A stretch of 64,000 nucleotides of DNA from Streptomyces sp. D2-8. Its GTDB lineage: Bacteria > Actinomycetota > Actinomycetes > Streptomycetales > Streptomycetaceae. The notes beneath the pieces are model-generated. The model did not search any database, was not told where the DNA came from, and saw nothing but the letters and a program-made list of their open reading frames with translations. The translations under genes and the position numbers were made by a program. Below are positions 47,631-57,407 of this stretch, in pieces. The stretch spans positions 186,001 through 250,000 of the forward strand of contig NZ_JAAHBP010000009.1 of NCBI RefSeq assembly GCF_023184515.1, given 5' to 3'. How positions within the stretch are numbered: the first letter of the stretch is position 1; each line of letters starts with the position of its first letter.

Positions 47631-48821
47631 TTACCGGGCGTCCCGTACCTGGATCAGCGCGTGCGTGCCACTGGTGCGCCAGCGCTGGTCCTCGGCCGCG
47701 ACCAAGGCGGCCTCGGTCGGTGCGTCGAGGCCGGTGATCACGTCGGACTTCAGGGTGCGCAGGGCGGCGACCGGGCCGGGGAAGTAGGCGGTGACGTCCG
47801 CGAACGGCGTGGTCGGGGCCCACAGCCGGTCGCCCACCAGGCGGCGGTAGTTGAGGTCGCCCTTGACGATCGTGAGCGTGGCCGAGGCGAACTCGGCGCG
47901 CAGGTCGCCGGGCATCTCCTCGTACGGCAGTGGCGCGCTGGAGAAAGGGTGGGCCCGCAGGGTGAAGCGCCCGTCGGCCAGGGCGGACCACAGGGTTTGC
48001 CCGTACGCGGCGGCCGCTCCCCCGGCGCCGGTCAGCCGGCGCAGGGCGTCGACGACATCGGCGGTGGTGGCGTCGGAGACGTAGTAGGGGTACGGCTTGA
48101 CGTGCAGGACCGCCCGTCCGATGCGGCCGCTCTCCAGGAGGTGGGCGATGAGGAGGAGATCGGGGACGAGTTCGCGGCCCGCGTTGTCGGCGACCAGGCA
48201 CAGCGTGCCGGCCCCCGGGGACGTGGTGTCGAGCAGGGACCAGAGCCGGTCGCTGTCGTCGGCCACGAGGCCGGGTGCGGCGTCGGCGTCGCGCGCGCCT
48301 TCGGCGGAGAGGCGGAAGCCGAGGTCGGCGCGGTTGCCCCACAGGGAGCCGTGCAGCAGGGCCTGTGCCTGTTCGGCGGCGGGGCGGCCGGCGAGGTCGT
48401 CGAGCGCGGCGAGTTCCTCGTCGGTCTCGGGGGAGTCGAGTTCGGCGAGCTTGAAGGGGCGGAAGGGGTCGATGCCCTGCCAGGGACCGGGGCCGAACCA
48501 GCCGACGGCCTGGAGCAGCCGGCGGTAGAACCAGCTCTCGGACCAGAGCCACGGCACGTCGAACCAGGAGCTGCCGGTGTACTCGCGCAGCCCCCAGGTG
48601 TCCCAGTGGTCACGGTCGGGCGCGTCGGCGGGGAGGGGTTCGATCTCGCCCTTGGTGCAGTTGGCGAGCAGTTCGTCGAGGGCGCGGTGCTGCCCTGGTT
48701 CGTACGGGAAGGCCTCGCGGACCTGCCGGATGATCGCGGGGTGCCGCTCGGCCAGCACACTGTGGGGGAAGGAGCCCGGCTGGTTGCCGAGGAGCAGGGG
48801 TGCGGAGGGGGTGTCGGGCAT
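47631..48821 (-). CDS. DUF89/ARMT1-family protein (damage-control phosphatase-like)
   Basis: 396 residues. The family blocks are visible: WLWSESWFYRRLLQAVGWFGPGPWQGIDPF, LCLVADNAGRELVPDLLLIAHLL with the metal-binding Asp-Asn, HVKPYPYYVSDATTADVVDAL and TLTIVKGDLNYRRLVGDRLW. DUF89 proteins are metal-dependent phosphatases that remove damaged or excess sugar phosphates; ARMT1 homologues were first described as methyltransferases. ATG 48821 (gtgagg upstream) is preferred to GTG 48830. It lies between cprB and geoA on the same strand, an arrangement also seen in S. coelicolor. Confidence 0.88.
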   Translation of the reverse strand: MPDTPSAPLLLGNQPGSFPHSVLAERHPAIIRQVREAFPYEPGQHRALDELLANCTKGEIEPLPADAPDRDHWDTWGLREYTGSSWFDVPWLWSESWFYRRLLQAVGWFGPGPWQGIDPFRPFKLAELDSPETDEELAALDDLAGRPAAEQAQALLHGSLWGNRADLGFRLSAEGARDADAAPGLVADDSDRLWSLLDTTSPGAGTLCLVADNAGRELVPDLLLIAHLLESGRIGRAVLHVKPYPYYVSDATTADVVDALRRLTGAGGAAAAYGQTLWSALADGRFTLRAHPFSSAPLPYEEMPGDLRAEFASATLTIVKGDLNYRRLVGDRLWAPTTPFADVTAYFPGPVAALRTLKSDVITGLDAPTEAALVAAEDQRWRTSGTHALIQVRDAR

Positions 48822-48894
48822 GGGCCTCACCGTAACGCGCGTGCCCTTCGTACGGGTCGTACGGGCCGTACGGGCCGGCCCGCCGGCGCCCTGG

Positions 48895-49542
48895 TCACAC
48901 CGGTGCGATCTCCCGCTCCAGACGCGCCGCCAGGCTCAGATAGCGGGCCCGGCGGGTCACCGGGACCAGGCCTCGGATGAGTATGTTCCACATCTCGGCC
49001 GTCCGGCGGGGCTGGCGCGCGACCGGCTCGCGGGAACGGCCCACGACGCGGGTTCCGACGAAGAAGCAGACCAACGAGTGGGCCACGACGTCGATATCGA
49101 TGTCCGGGTGGACGTCGGACTCCTTGACCGCGGCGACGAGCCGGGCCGTGACGATGTCCAGCCACTCGGTGAACGGGTGGCTCAGGGGCGGCCGGGGCCG
49201 GATCCCGCCCGTGGCGAGCCGCAGCCCGGCCCGCAGCACCGGGTCCTCCACGGACATGCGGGTGATGCCGAACGTGAGGCGCATCAGCGCCTCGAGGGAG
49301 GTGTGGCCGCGGTTGTCGGTCTCCGTCGCCAGTCGGCGGGCGGTGTGCGACTGGAGTTCGAGGATCGCGTGGGCGAGATCCTCCTTCGCCGCGAAGTGGA
49401 AGTACAGGGCGCCCTTGGTGACATGGGCGTGCTCCACGATGTCGCTGAGACTGGTCGATTCGTAGCCGCGGCGGTCGAACAGGTCAGCGGCGGCCGTGAT
49501 GATCGTCGAGCGGGTCTGCTCGGCTCGCAACTGCCTCGCCAT
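48895..49542 (-). CDS. cprB: CprB-like gamma-butyrolactone receptor homologue (TetR family)
   Basis: 215 residues. The helix-turn-helix MARQLRAEQTRSTIITAAADLFDRRGYESTSLSDIVEHAHVTKGALYFHFAAKEDLAHAIL is nearly that of S. coelicolor CprB, and the ligand domain keeps EALMRLTFGITRMSVEDPVLRAGLRLATGG and AEMWNILIRGLVPVTRRARY. Proteins of this group repress developmental or antibiotic genes; CprB has no confirmed ligand. ATG 49542 is preceded by gggagag. A candidate operator lies 29-44 bases upstream, suggesting autoregulation. Confidence 0.92.
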   Translation of the reverse strand: MARQLRAEQTRSTIITAAADLFDRRGYESTSLSDIVEHAHVTKGALYFHFAAKEDLAHAILELQSHTARRLATETDNRGHTSLEALMRLTFGITRMSVEDPVLRAGLRLATGGIRPRPPLSHPFTEWLDIVTARLVAAVKESDVHPDIDIDVVAHSLVCFFVGTRVVGRSREPVARQPRRTAEMWNILIRGLVPVTRRARYLSLAARLEREIAPV

Positions 49543-49570
49543 CGGCTGAACTCTCCCGGGACGGAAATGA

Positions 49571-49586
49571 ACGGGTCATGCCGTTT
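49571..49586. promoter_or_regulatory. candidate CprB-type operator
   Basis: acgggtcatgccgttt has the form ACGGG-N5-CCGTTT. The half-sites and spacing equal those of the CprB consensus operator as I remember it from binding and crystal studies. It is an imperfect inverted repeat in the AT-richer promoter region of the cprB homologue. Confidence 0.55.
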
Positions 49587-49742
49587 GTTTTTACCCCGCG
49601 TACACGATAACTCACCCTGAGACGGCGCTCATCACACCAGTGTGCCGGAGTGCGGGTGCACATCCGGCAAAACAAGCGCAACCGGTGAAAGAAAACAGCG
49701 CGTTCGGTATCTAACCGTGAGGGATGTGGGGGCAGACGTAAA

Positions 49743-49783
49743 GGCGGGCCGGCCGGTGCCCCATCCGCACCGGCCGGCCCGCC
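49743..49783 (-). terminator. strong hairpin terminator after the subtilisin gene
   Basis: A perfect 17-bp G+C-rich stem (49743-49759 with 49767-49783) encloses a 7-base loop 40 bases beyond the stop codon of the protease gene. Confidence 0.8.
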
Positions 49784-49822
49784 CGCTTGTGGCCTGCCTC
49801 GTTCAGAGTTCCCGAAGGACGA

Positions 49823-51610
49823 TCAGAAGGTCAGCTTCCAGCCGTTGAGGGTGCCCGTGTCCAGGGCCGCGGTGTCCTGGACGCGCAGCTTCCAGGTGCC
49901 GTTGGCGCTCTCGCCGGACGCGTTCACCGTGTAGGTGGTGTTCACGTTGTCGGCGGAGTCCGAGGCGGCGGACTTCAGGCGGTACGTCGAACCGTCCGGC
50001 GCGACCAGGTCGATGACGAGGTCGCCGCGGTAGGTGTGGGTGATGTCGACGCCGACCTGGAGGGCCGAGGGGGCGTTGCCGCTGCGGCCGGTGACGCTGA
50101 TCGGCGACTCGATGGCGGCGCCGTTGTCCGGGATGGCGACGGCGGTGGTGCTGGAGAACGTCGTGCCGGTGGACGTACCGCCCTTGACGGCCTGGACCGT
50201 CTTGGCGGCGTCCGCGAGGCCGGCGCCGCAGCCGCCGGAGCAGGTGCCCGGCAGGGCACGGGCGTTGGCCTTGATGGCCGACTCGATCTGCGCCGGGGTG
50301 AGGGCGGAGTTGGCCGACTTCATCAGAGCGGCGAGGCCCGCGACGTGCGGGGTGGCCATGCTGGTGCCCTGGTAGTAGTCGTAGTTCTCGCTCGACGGCG
50401 TCTTGGTGCCCGAGTTCAGCGTGGACAGGATGCCGTTGGCCTTGGAGGTCCTGGTCTCGCCGCCGGGGGCGGCGATGTCGACGAGCGAGCCGTAGTTGGA
50501 GTAGGAGGCACGGCTGCCCGCGCGGTTGGTCGCGGCGACCGTGATCACGTTGTTGCAGTTCGCCGGGGAGGCGTTGGAGACGTTCTGGTTCTCGTTGCCG
50601 GCCGCGACGACGACCGCGGTGCCGCGGTTCACGGCGCCGTTGATGGCGCTCTGCGTCGCGGTGGAGCAGGCGCCGCCTCCGCCGAGGCTCATGTTGATGA
50701 CCTTGGCGACGTTGCTGTTGGCGGGGACACCGGAGACGGTGCCGCCGGACGCCCAGGTGATGGCGTCGATGATGTCGGAGTCGTAGCCGCCGCACTTGCC
50801 CAGGACGCGGACCGGGGAGATCTTCGCGCCGTAGGCGACACCGGCGACACCCTTGCCGTTGTTGGTGGCGGCGGCGATGGTGCCGGCCACGTGGGTGCCG
50901 TGCCAGGAGGAGCTGGACGCGGGGATGCCCTGGCCGCACTCGTTGTCGTTGTACCAGTCGCCCGGGTCGGCCGGGTTGCTGTCACGGCCGTTGCCGTCGA
51001 CGGAGACGGCGGTGTCGGAGATGAAGTCGTAGCCGCCGACGATGTTCGCGGCCAGGTCGGAGTGCGTGACGTAGCCGGTGTCGATGACGGCGACGGTGAC
51101 GCCGCTGCCGGTGGTGGTGTCCCAGGCGGCGGGGACGTTCATGCCCGCGGTGGACTCGAACAGGTCCCACTGCTTGCCGTACTCGGTGTCGTTCGGGGTG
51201 ACGGCCGTCGGCTTGTTCAGACGGTCCGGGACGACGTAGGCGACCTGCGGGTCGGCCTTGTACTGCGCGACGACGTCGGCGACGGAGGCACGGGTGGGGT
51301 GGGTGCCCAGCTCGACGAGGGCGGCGCCGGTGCCGAGGCGGCGCTGGAAGTCGATGTCCTCGCCGGTCTTCTCGGCCTTCGCCGCGGCGTCGGCCGCGGC
51401 GGCCTTGTCGGACGTCGCCTCGCCCGCGCCGGACTTGTAGCCGACGATGAGGCGCTCGGCCTGGATGCCGGGAGCGGCTTCGGTCTGAGCGGCCGGGACG
51501 GGCGCGGACTCCTGGGCGACGGCGACCGAGGCGGGGGCTGCGGTCAGCAGGGCGGCGGAGACGACGGCGACGGATATCAGCTTCCGTCTGAGCTCTGGGG
51601 AGGTACGCAC
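49823..51610 (-). CDS. secreted subtilisin-like serine protease with P-domain
   Basis: 595 residues: signal peptide (ending near APASVAVA), an I9-type propeptide (RLIVGYKSG, VAYVVPDRLNK), the S8 domain with Asp in VTVAVIDTGYVTHSDL, His in WHGTHVAGTIAAATNN and Ser in YYQGTSMATPHVAGLAALM, and a C-terminal proprotein-convertase P-domain (VGVDITHTYRGDLVIDLVAPDGSTYRLK, GTWKLRVQDTAALDTGTLNGWKLTF). It is exported and self-processed. GTG 51610 has gaaagg upstream. A 7-bp inverted repeat (51663-51680) lies in the upstream leader. Confidence 0.95.
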   Translation of the reverse strand: MRTSPELRRKLISVAVVSAALLTAAPASVAVAQESAPVPAAQTEAAPGIQAERLIVGYKSGAGEATSDKAAAADAAAKAEKTGEDIDFQRRLGTGAALVELGTHPTRASVADVVAQYKADPQVAYVVPDRLNKPTAVTPNDTEYGKQWDLFESTAGMNVPAAWDTTTGSGVTVAVIDTGYVTHSDLAANIVGGYDFISDTAVSVDGNGRDSNPADPGDWYNDNECGQGIPASSSSWHGTHVAGTIAAATNNGKGVAGVAYGAKISPVRVLGKCGGYDSDIIDAITWASGGTVSGVPANSNVAKVINMSLGGGGACSTATQSAINGAVNRGTAVVVAAGNENQNVSNASPANCNNVITVAATNRAGSRASYSNYGSLVDIAAPGGETRTSKANGILSTLNSGTKTPSSENYDYYQGTSMATPHVAGLAALMKSANSALTPAQIESAIKANARALPGTCSGGCGAGLADAAKTVQAVKGGTSTGTTFSSTTAVAIPDNGAAIESPISVTGRSGNAPSALQVGVDITHTYRGDLVIDLVAPDGSTYRLKSAASDSADNVNTTYTVNASGESANGTWKLRVQDTAALDTGTLNGWKLTF

Positions 51611-51972
51611 GGTCGTTGCCTTTCGTTGCCGGACTCCGGGCTGGTCGGAGCGGCGGTGGACTCGCTTCGTCTTCGAAGCGCAGGGGGGTGGTTCGAAAAG
51701 CGAAGAGCGACGCGATGGCCGGCCAGGCGTGTGGCGGAAGCGGACCCGTTCGGGGTTACCTGTGGGTCAGCAGTGCTCGAACGATAGGCAAAGGGAAGGT
51801 CATCGGGATACGGGGGAAACCCTCGATCCACCTGCCACCCCACCCTCTACGGAGGGCAGTTGGGCGCCCAATGGCCCCTTTTCGAACAGGTCGTGGCGTG
51901 ATGAACGCGCCGGGCCGGTTTCCCGTACTGCATGACCGAACGTCGCCACCCCGGCCGAGGAGACGCAGACGG
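51611..51972. other. divergent regulatory region, protease / LPMO
   Basis: The 362 bases between divergent starts hold a perfect inverted repeat cgcttcg-tctt-cgaagcg at 51663-51680 and a related sequence ttcgaaaagcgaagagcg just after it at about 51692-51709. No certain promoter boxes were found. The part from about 51840 contains only the leader of the LPMO gene, with gaggag before its start. Confidence 0.4.
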
Positions 51973-52908
51973 ATGCCTCGTACACCCGCACACCGCACCG
52001 CACTCGCGGCCGCCCTCGTGACCCCGCTGCTGCTGCCGTGGTGGGTGGCGGGCCAGGCCCGGGCGCACGGTGCGCCGACGGACCCGGTGAGCCGGGTGGT
52101 GGCCTGCTCCCCGGAGGGTGGTGACCGGGCGGGCACGGCGGCGTGCCGTGCGGCCGTCGCCGCGAACGGCGCGCCCTTCACGGCGTGGGACAACCTGCGG
52201 GTGGCGAACGTGAACGGCCGGGACCGGCAGGTCATCCCGGACGGGAAGCTGTGCAGCGGGGGCCTGCCCGCCTACCGGGGCCTCGATCTCGCCCGGGCCG
52301 ACTGGCCGTCGACCCGGATGACGCCCGGCGCGACCCTGACGATGCGGTACGTCTCGACGATCCCGCACACCGGCACGTTCCGGATGTATCTGACGAAGCC
52401 CGGCTACGACCCGGCCGGGCCGCTGTCCTGGTCCGACCTGCCCGAGAAGCCCTTCGCGGAGGTGACGGACCCGGCCCTGACGGACGGCGCGTACCGCGTC
52501 GAGGCCACTCTGCCGTCCGACCGGACCGGGCGGCATGTCCTGTACACGGTCTGGCAGAACAGCAGCACGCCGGACACCTACTACTCGTGCTCGGACGTGG
52601 TGTTCCCGGAGACGGAGAGGGAGCCGCGCAAGACGGAGCAGCGGGAGGAGCAGAAGAAGGAGCGGACGGAGGGAGAGGAGCCGGAGGAGAAGAAGGCCGA
52701 GCGGAAGACGGAGCCGGAGAAGGAGGGGCCGGCAGCGAGCACCGCCGCGCACTCCCCCGGCCCGCAGCCACAGGGCGACCACACGCCGCTGGCCACCACC
52801 TCGGACCCGGCCTCCGGCCCGTCCGCGCCCATGCTGGCGGGCGGCGCCGCGGCGGTGCTGTTGCTCACCGGCGGCGCCACCCTGGCCGTACGGCTACGGC
52901 GGCGCTGA
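51973..52908 (+). CDS. membrane-anchored lytic polysaccharide monooxygenase (AA10)
   Basis: 311 residues. The signal peptide ends in AGQARA, so the mature protein begins with H32, which with H132 (STIPHTGTFRMYLTKPGYDP) forms the copper histidine brace of AA10 enzymes that cleave chitin or cellulose oxidatively. Four cysteines (VVACSPEGG, TAACRAA, KLCSGG, YYSCSD) can form disulfides. A highly charged Glu/Lys/Arg linker and a C-terminal span (PMLAGGAAAVLLLTGGATLAVRLRRR) would hold it on the membrane instead of releasing it. Start ATG 51973 has gaggag upstream. Confidence 0.88.
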   Translation: MPRTPAHRTALAAALVTPLLLPWWVAGQARAHGAPTDPVSRVVACSPEGGDRAGTAACRAAVAANGAPFTAWDNLRVANVNGRDRQVIPDGKLCSGGLPAYRGLDLARADWPSTRMTPGATLTMRYVSTIPHTGTFRMYLTKPGYDPAGPLSWSDLPEKPFAEVTDPALTDGAYRVEATLPSDRTGRHVLYTVWQNSSTPDTYYSCSDVVFPETEREPRKTEQREEQKKERTEGEEPEEKKAERKTEPEKEGPAASTAAHSPGPQPQGDHTPLATTSDPASGPSAPMLAGGAAAVLLLTGGATLAVRLRRR

Positions 52909-52925
52909 CTACCGCTGTCCGACGT

Positions 52926-54023
<1,098 letters not shown>

Positions 54024-54034
54024 TCACACTTCCC

Positions 54035-54063
54035 TTGACCCTTCATGTAACCCCCGGTAACTT
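54035..54063 (+). promoter_or_regulatory. candidate promoter of the DUF6230-DUF6114 operon
   Basis: ttgacc (54035-54040), a 17-base spacer and taactt (54058-54063) form a good vegetative promoter. The repeated gtaac (54047-54051 and 54057-54061) overlaps the -10. The leader would be about 135 bases. Confidence 0.6.
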
Positions 54064-54203
54064 CCTCGACGGCTACTGCGGCGTAACGAGAAAGCCCTTG
54101 CAACCGCCGGGAGTTGCGGGAGACGTGCGTACGCGGTCGATGTCCGCGCCAGGGCAACGTGCCACCGAAGTCCGATCCGCACCGACATGCACCTGGAGCA
54201 GAC

Positions 54204-54875
54204 ATGACCTCCTCCGCCGAGCACACCCCCGAAAGACCCGACGGCACCGCCGCCCCGGACGTCCTCGACGCTCCCGCACGACGCGGGCGGGTCCGGGCGC
54301 GCCGCGCCGCGGTGATGGCGGTACCGGCCACCGCGGTCGCCGCCGGCCTCGCGATCCTCACCGCCCAGGGGGCACTGGGCGTGCAGTTCGCCATCTCCGG
54401 CATGCCGTTCACGGTCACCGCGACCGAGCTGAACGGCACCGGCTTCGCGCAGTTCGGCGGCCTGGACGAGATGGCCGAGGGCAGCCCCAACGCGGGTGAC
54501 ACCGGCGGTCAGGTGCTGGTCGTCACCTCCGTGATCAAGAACGCGACGCTCACCAAGCTCTGCCAGAGCGTGGACCTGGGCGGCACGAACCTGATCATCC
54601 GGGCGGGCGAAGGCGCGCAGAAGGTCACCGCCAGCGATCTGACGACCGACTCCACCGAGCTGTCCGGCGACGCCGCGTTCAACAACATCGAGATCGGCAA
54701 CGACGCCAGCACGCTCAACAAGGCCGGGCCGCAGGGCCGGGGGCCGAAGGGTGTGTTCAGCCAGCAGTCCGACACCGTGCACATCGCCAAACTCCGGCAG
54801 ACCAACTACGCCACGACAGCGGGTGTGTTCAAGCTTCCGGGGCTGAAGCTGGGCTTCAGCGGATCGGGTTGCTGA
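54204..54875 (+). CDS. DUF6230 family membrane/surface protein
   Basis: 223 residues from ATG 54204 (ggag upstream). A basic segment (PARRGRVRARRAAVMAVP) precedes one hydrophobic span, ATAVAAGLAILTAQGALGVQFAISG, and an external beta-rich domain (FTVTATELNGTGFAQFGGLDEMAEGSPN, VVTSVIKNATLTKLCQSVDLGGTNLIIRAGEGAQKVTASDL) that ends with a cysteine. This is the DUF6230 family, which in Streptomyces typically sits next to a DUF6114 gene. The function is unknown. Its stop overlaps the next start by one base. Confidence 0.82.
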   Translation: MTSSAEHTPERPDGTAAPDVLDAPARRGRVRARRAAVMAVPATAVAAGLAILTAQGALGVQFAISGMPFTVTATELNGTGFAQFGGLDEMAEGSPNAGDTGGQVLVVTSVIKNATLTKLCQSVDLGGTNLIIRAGEGAQKVTASDLTTDSTELSGDAAFNNIEIGNDASTLNKAGPQGRGPKGVFSQQSDTVHIAKLRQTNYATTAGVFKLPGLKLGFSGSGC

Positions 54876-55321
54876 TGCCGCGCGGTCCGCGCGAGGGAGT
54901 CCGGCCCGCCTTCAGGCAGTGGCGGGCCGGCCGTCCGTTCTGGGGCGGGCTGCTGCTCACCCTGGGCGGGGCGGAGGTCCTGCTCACCCTGAAGGCGTCG
55001 CTGGACGTCATCCTGCACGTCGGCATGCAGGGCCTGGCCGGCTACCTGCTCCCGGTCGTGATGCTGCTGTGCGGCGTGCTGATCCTGTTCAACCCCGCGC
55101 AGCGCCTGTTCTACTCGGTCATCGGTGTCCTGGTCTCCCTGGGCACCTGGCTGACCTCCAACCTGGGCGGCTTCTTCATCGGCCTGCTCCTGGGCGTGAT
55201 CGGCAGCTGCCTCGCCTTCGGCTGGCTCCCGGACCAGGAACCCCGCGTCGGCCGCAGACAGCGCCGCAAGGAGGTCCGGGCGGCGAAGGCCTTGTCCCCG
55301 GCGCCGGTGCGGCAGCCCTAG
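54875..55321 (+). CDS. DUF6114 family membrane protein
   Basis: 148 residues. ATG 54875 overlaps the previous stop (tgatg), so translation is coupled. Several hydrophobic spans are visible: FWGGLLLTLGGAEVLLTL, GLAGYLLPVVMLLCGVLILF, LFYSVIGVLVSLGTWLTS and GFFIGLLLGVIGSCLAFGWL, followed by a basic cytoplasmic tail. DUF6114 and DUF6230 proteins probably form one complex. The broken methyltransferase sequence begins directly after the stop. Confidence 0.85.
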   Translation: MPRGPREGVRPAFRQWRAGRPFWGGLLLTLGGAEVLLTLKASLDVILHVGMQGLAGYLLPVVMLLCGVLILFNPAQRLFYSVIGVLVSLGTWLTSNLGGFFIGLLLGVIGSCLAFGWLPDQEPRVGRRQRRKEVRAAKALSPAPVRQP

Positions 55322-56008
55322 GCGGGCTGCCCGCGGCGAACCGCGTTGCGGCCCGGTCGCACCGGGCGGTGCGCCACCTCGCCCAGGAGGCCGGGATACG
55401 CCAGTTCCTCGACATCGGCACCGGCATCGCCACCTCCCCCCACCTGCACGAGATCGCCCAGGAGGCGGCGCCCGGGGCGCGGGCCGTCTACGTCGACACC
55501 GACCCGCTCGTCCTCACCCTCACCCAGGGGCTGCTGTCGGGCACGCCCGAGGGGAGGACGGCGTACGCGGAGGCGGACATGCGCGACCCGGCGGCCGTCC
55601 TCGACGCCCCCGGGTTCCGGGAGACCCTCGACCTGTCGGAGCCGGTCGCGCTGACGGTGATCGCGATCGTGCACTTCATGCTCGACGAGCACGACGCCGT
55701 CGGCATCGTCCGGCGGCTCCTCCGACCGCTGCCCTCCGGCAGCTGTCTGGCGATGCCGGTCGGCACCGCCGAGTTCGCCCCGGACGAGGTCGGCCGGGTC
55801 GCCCTCGAGTACGCGGCCCGTGGTATGCCGTTGCGGCTGCGGACCCACGCGGAGGCGGCGGAGTTCTTCGAGGGTCTCGACCTGGTGGAACCCGGCATCG
55901 TGCAGGTCCACGTGGCGGCCGAACCGCACGGACGGTACGGAAAGCGGAGGTGGGGGCATCCGCGACGAGGACATCGCGATGTACAGGGCGGTGGCGCGCA
56001 AGCCGTAA
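55322..56008 (+). pseudogene. truncated and frameshifted DUF574 SAM-dependent methyltransferase
   Basis: Homology starts at once after the DUF6114 stop with LPAANRVAARSHRAVRHLAQEAGIRQFLDIGTGIATSPHLHEIAQ, so about the first 50 residues of the DUF574/Methyltransf_19 family are missing and there is no start codon. The SAM-binding part (FLDIGTGIATS, AVYVDTDPLVL) and VIAIVHFMLDEHDA are kept. Near 55912 one extra base shifts the frame: VEPGIVQVH continues in the next frame as WRPNRTDGTE and IRDEDIAMYRAVARKP, the normal family end, with stop at 56006-56008. Both lesions indicate a dead gene left by deletion. Confidence 0.8.
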
Positions 56009-56212
56009 CCGGAATCCCACTGTTCGGCCCGTCGGACAGATCATCACGATGCGGCAGCATCAACTCACGGCATGTGGCCGCTCACTTGACGACCGGTGGT
56101 CACACACGGTTGGCTCCGGGCCAGCGAGAGTCATCCGGTCGGTGCACACCCTGCGGCCCCGCCTGCGCTCTCACCCTGCTCTTGCTCGGCCGCACAGCGA
56201 GGTCCGCCCCTC

Positions 56213-57217
56213 ATGAACACTCCTCCCCCGCCGCACACCTCCGTGAGACGCACCCGTGTCGCGGCCCTGGCGTCCGCCCTGTGTCTGCTGGTGTCCGGCT
56301 GCTCCGTGTTCGGCGCGGCCGACGACGGGCCGGACGCGGCGGGCGGACCGGGCGGCGGGATGAAGGTCACCCTGGTGACGCACGGCGGCAAGGGCGACGC
56401 CTTCTGGGACCTGGTGCGCAAGGGCGCCGAGGCGGCGGCCGCCAAGGACGGCGTCGACCTGACGTACGTCGGCGACGCGGACCCGGCCGCGCAGGCCGAT
56501 CTGGTGCGGGACGCGGTCCGCGACAAGGCCGACGGCATCGCGGTGACCCTGGCCAAGCCGGCGGCGATGCGCGGCCCGGTCGCCCAGGCCAAGGCGGCCG
56601 GCATACCCGTCGTCGGGCTCAACTCCGGCATCGACGCCTGGCGGCCGACCGGGCTCCTGGAGTACTTCGGCCAGGACGAGTCCGTGGCGGGCCGGGCGGT
56701 CGGCGACAAACTGGACGCCCTCAGGGCCGAGCACGCCCTGTGCGTGGTGCACGAGCGGGGCAACGTCGCACTGGAGGCCCGCTGCGCCGGTGTGCGCAAG
56801 ACCTTCCGCGGCGACACCGACAACCTGTACGTGGACGGCACCGACCCGGACGCGGTGACCGCCACGATCGCCTCCCGGCTGCGGCAGGACTCGAGCATCG
56901 ACGAGGTCGTCACCAACGGCGCCCAGTTCGCGCTGAGCGCGGTCAAGGCCGTGCGGCAGTCCGGCAGCCGGGCGAAGGTCGCCACCTTCGACCTCAACAA
57001 GGACCTGGTCAGGGCGGTCCAGGACGGCGAGGTGCAGTTCGCCGTGGACCAGCAGCCGTATCTGCAGGGCTACCTCGCGGTGGACGCCCTGTGGCTGTAC
57101 CGGACCAACGGCAACGTCAGCGGCGGCGGGACGGCCCCGGTGCTCACCGGCCCCGCCTTCGTGACCAGGTCGAACGTGTCCGCCGTCGCGCGGTTCGCGG
57201 CCGCCGGGACCCGGTGA
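56213..57217 (+). CDS. orphan sugar-binding lipoprotein (ribose/xylose-type)
   Basis: 334 residues from ATG 56213 (gaggt upstream). The signal peptide ends in a lipobox (LCLLVSGCSVFG). The mature protein has the type-I periplasmic binding fold of family PF13407: KVTLVTHGGKGDAFWDLVRKGAEAAAAKDGVDLTYVG, GIPVVGLNSGIDAW, DEVVTNGAQFALSAVKAV and VQFAVDQQPYLQGYLAVDAL. No permease or ATPase gene accompanies it. It lies 190 bases upstream of the conservon on the same strand, so it may present a ligand to CvnA rather than feed a transporter. Confidence 0.85.
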   Translation: MNTPPPPHTSVRRTRVAALASALCLLVSGCSVFGAADDGPDAAGGPGGGMKVTLVTHGGKGDAFWDLVRKGAEAAAAKDGVDLTYVGDADPAAQADLVRDAVRDKADGIAVTLAKPAAMRGPVAQAKAAGIPVVGLNSGIDAWRPTGLLEYFGQDESVAGRAVGDKLDALRAEHALCVVHERGNVALEARCAGVRKTFRGDTDNLYVDGTDPDAVTATIASRLRQDSSIDEVVTNGAQFALSAVKAVRQSGSRAKVATFDLNKDLVRAVQDGEVQFAVDQQPYLQGYLAVDALWLYRTNGNVSGGGTAPVLTGPAFVTRSNVSAVARFAAAGTR

Positions 57218-57407
57218 CGGGCGCTTTCTGTGACGGTGTCGCCAAAGATTCGGTCAGGCCCGGTCCGCAGGTCCACTTGTACGGATAACATCCTGCGCAT
57301 CCCATGTGCCGTACCCGGGACGGCACCACCCCCGCGCCCGCCCTTCACACCCCCCGACCGTTCCGCCTTCCCGTTCCTCACCTCCCGCTGATCGCCCTAG
57401 GACGACG

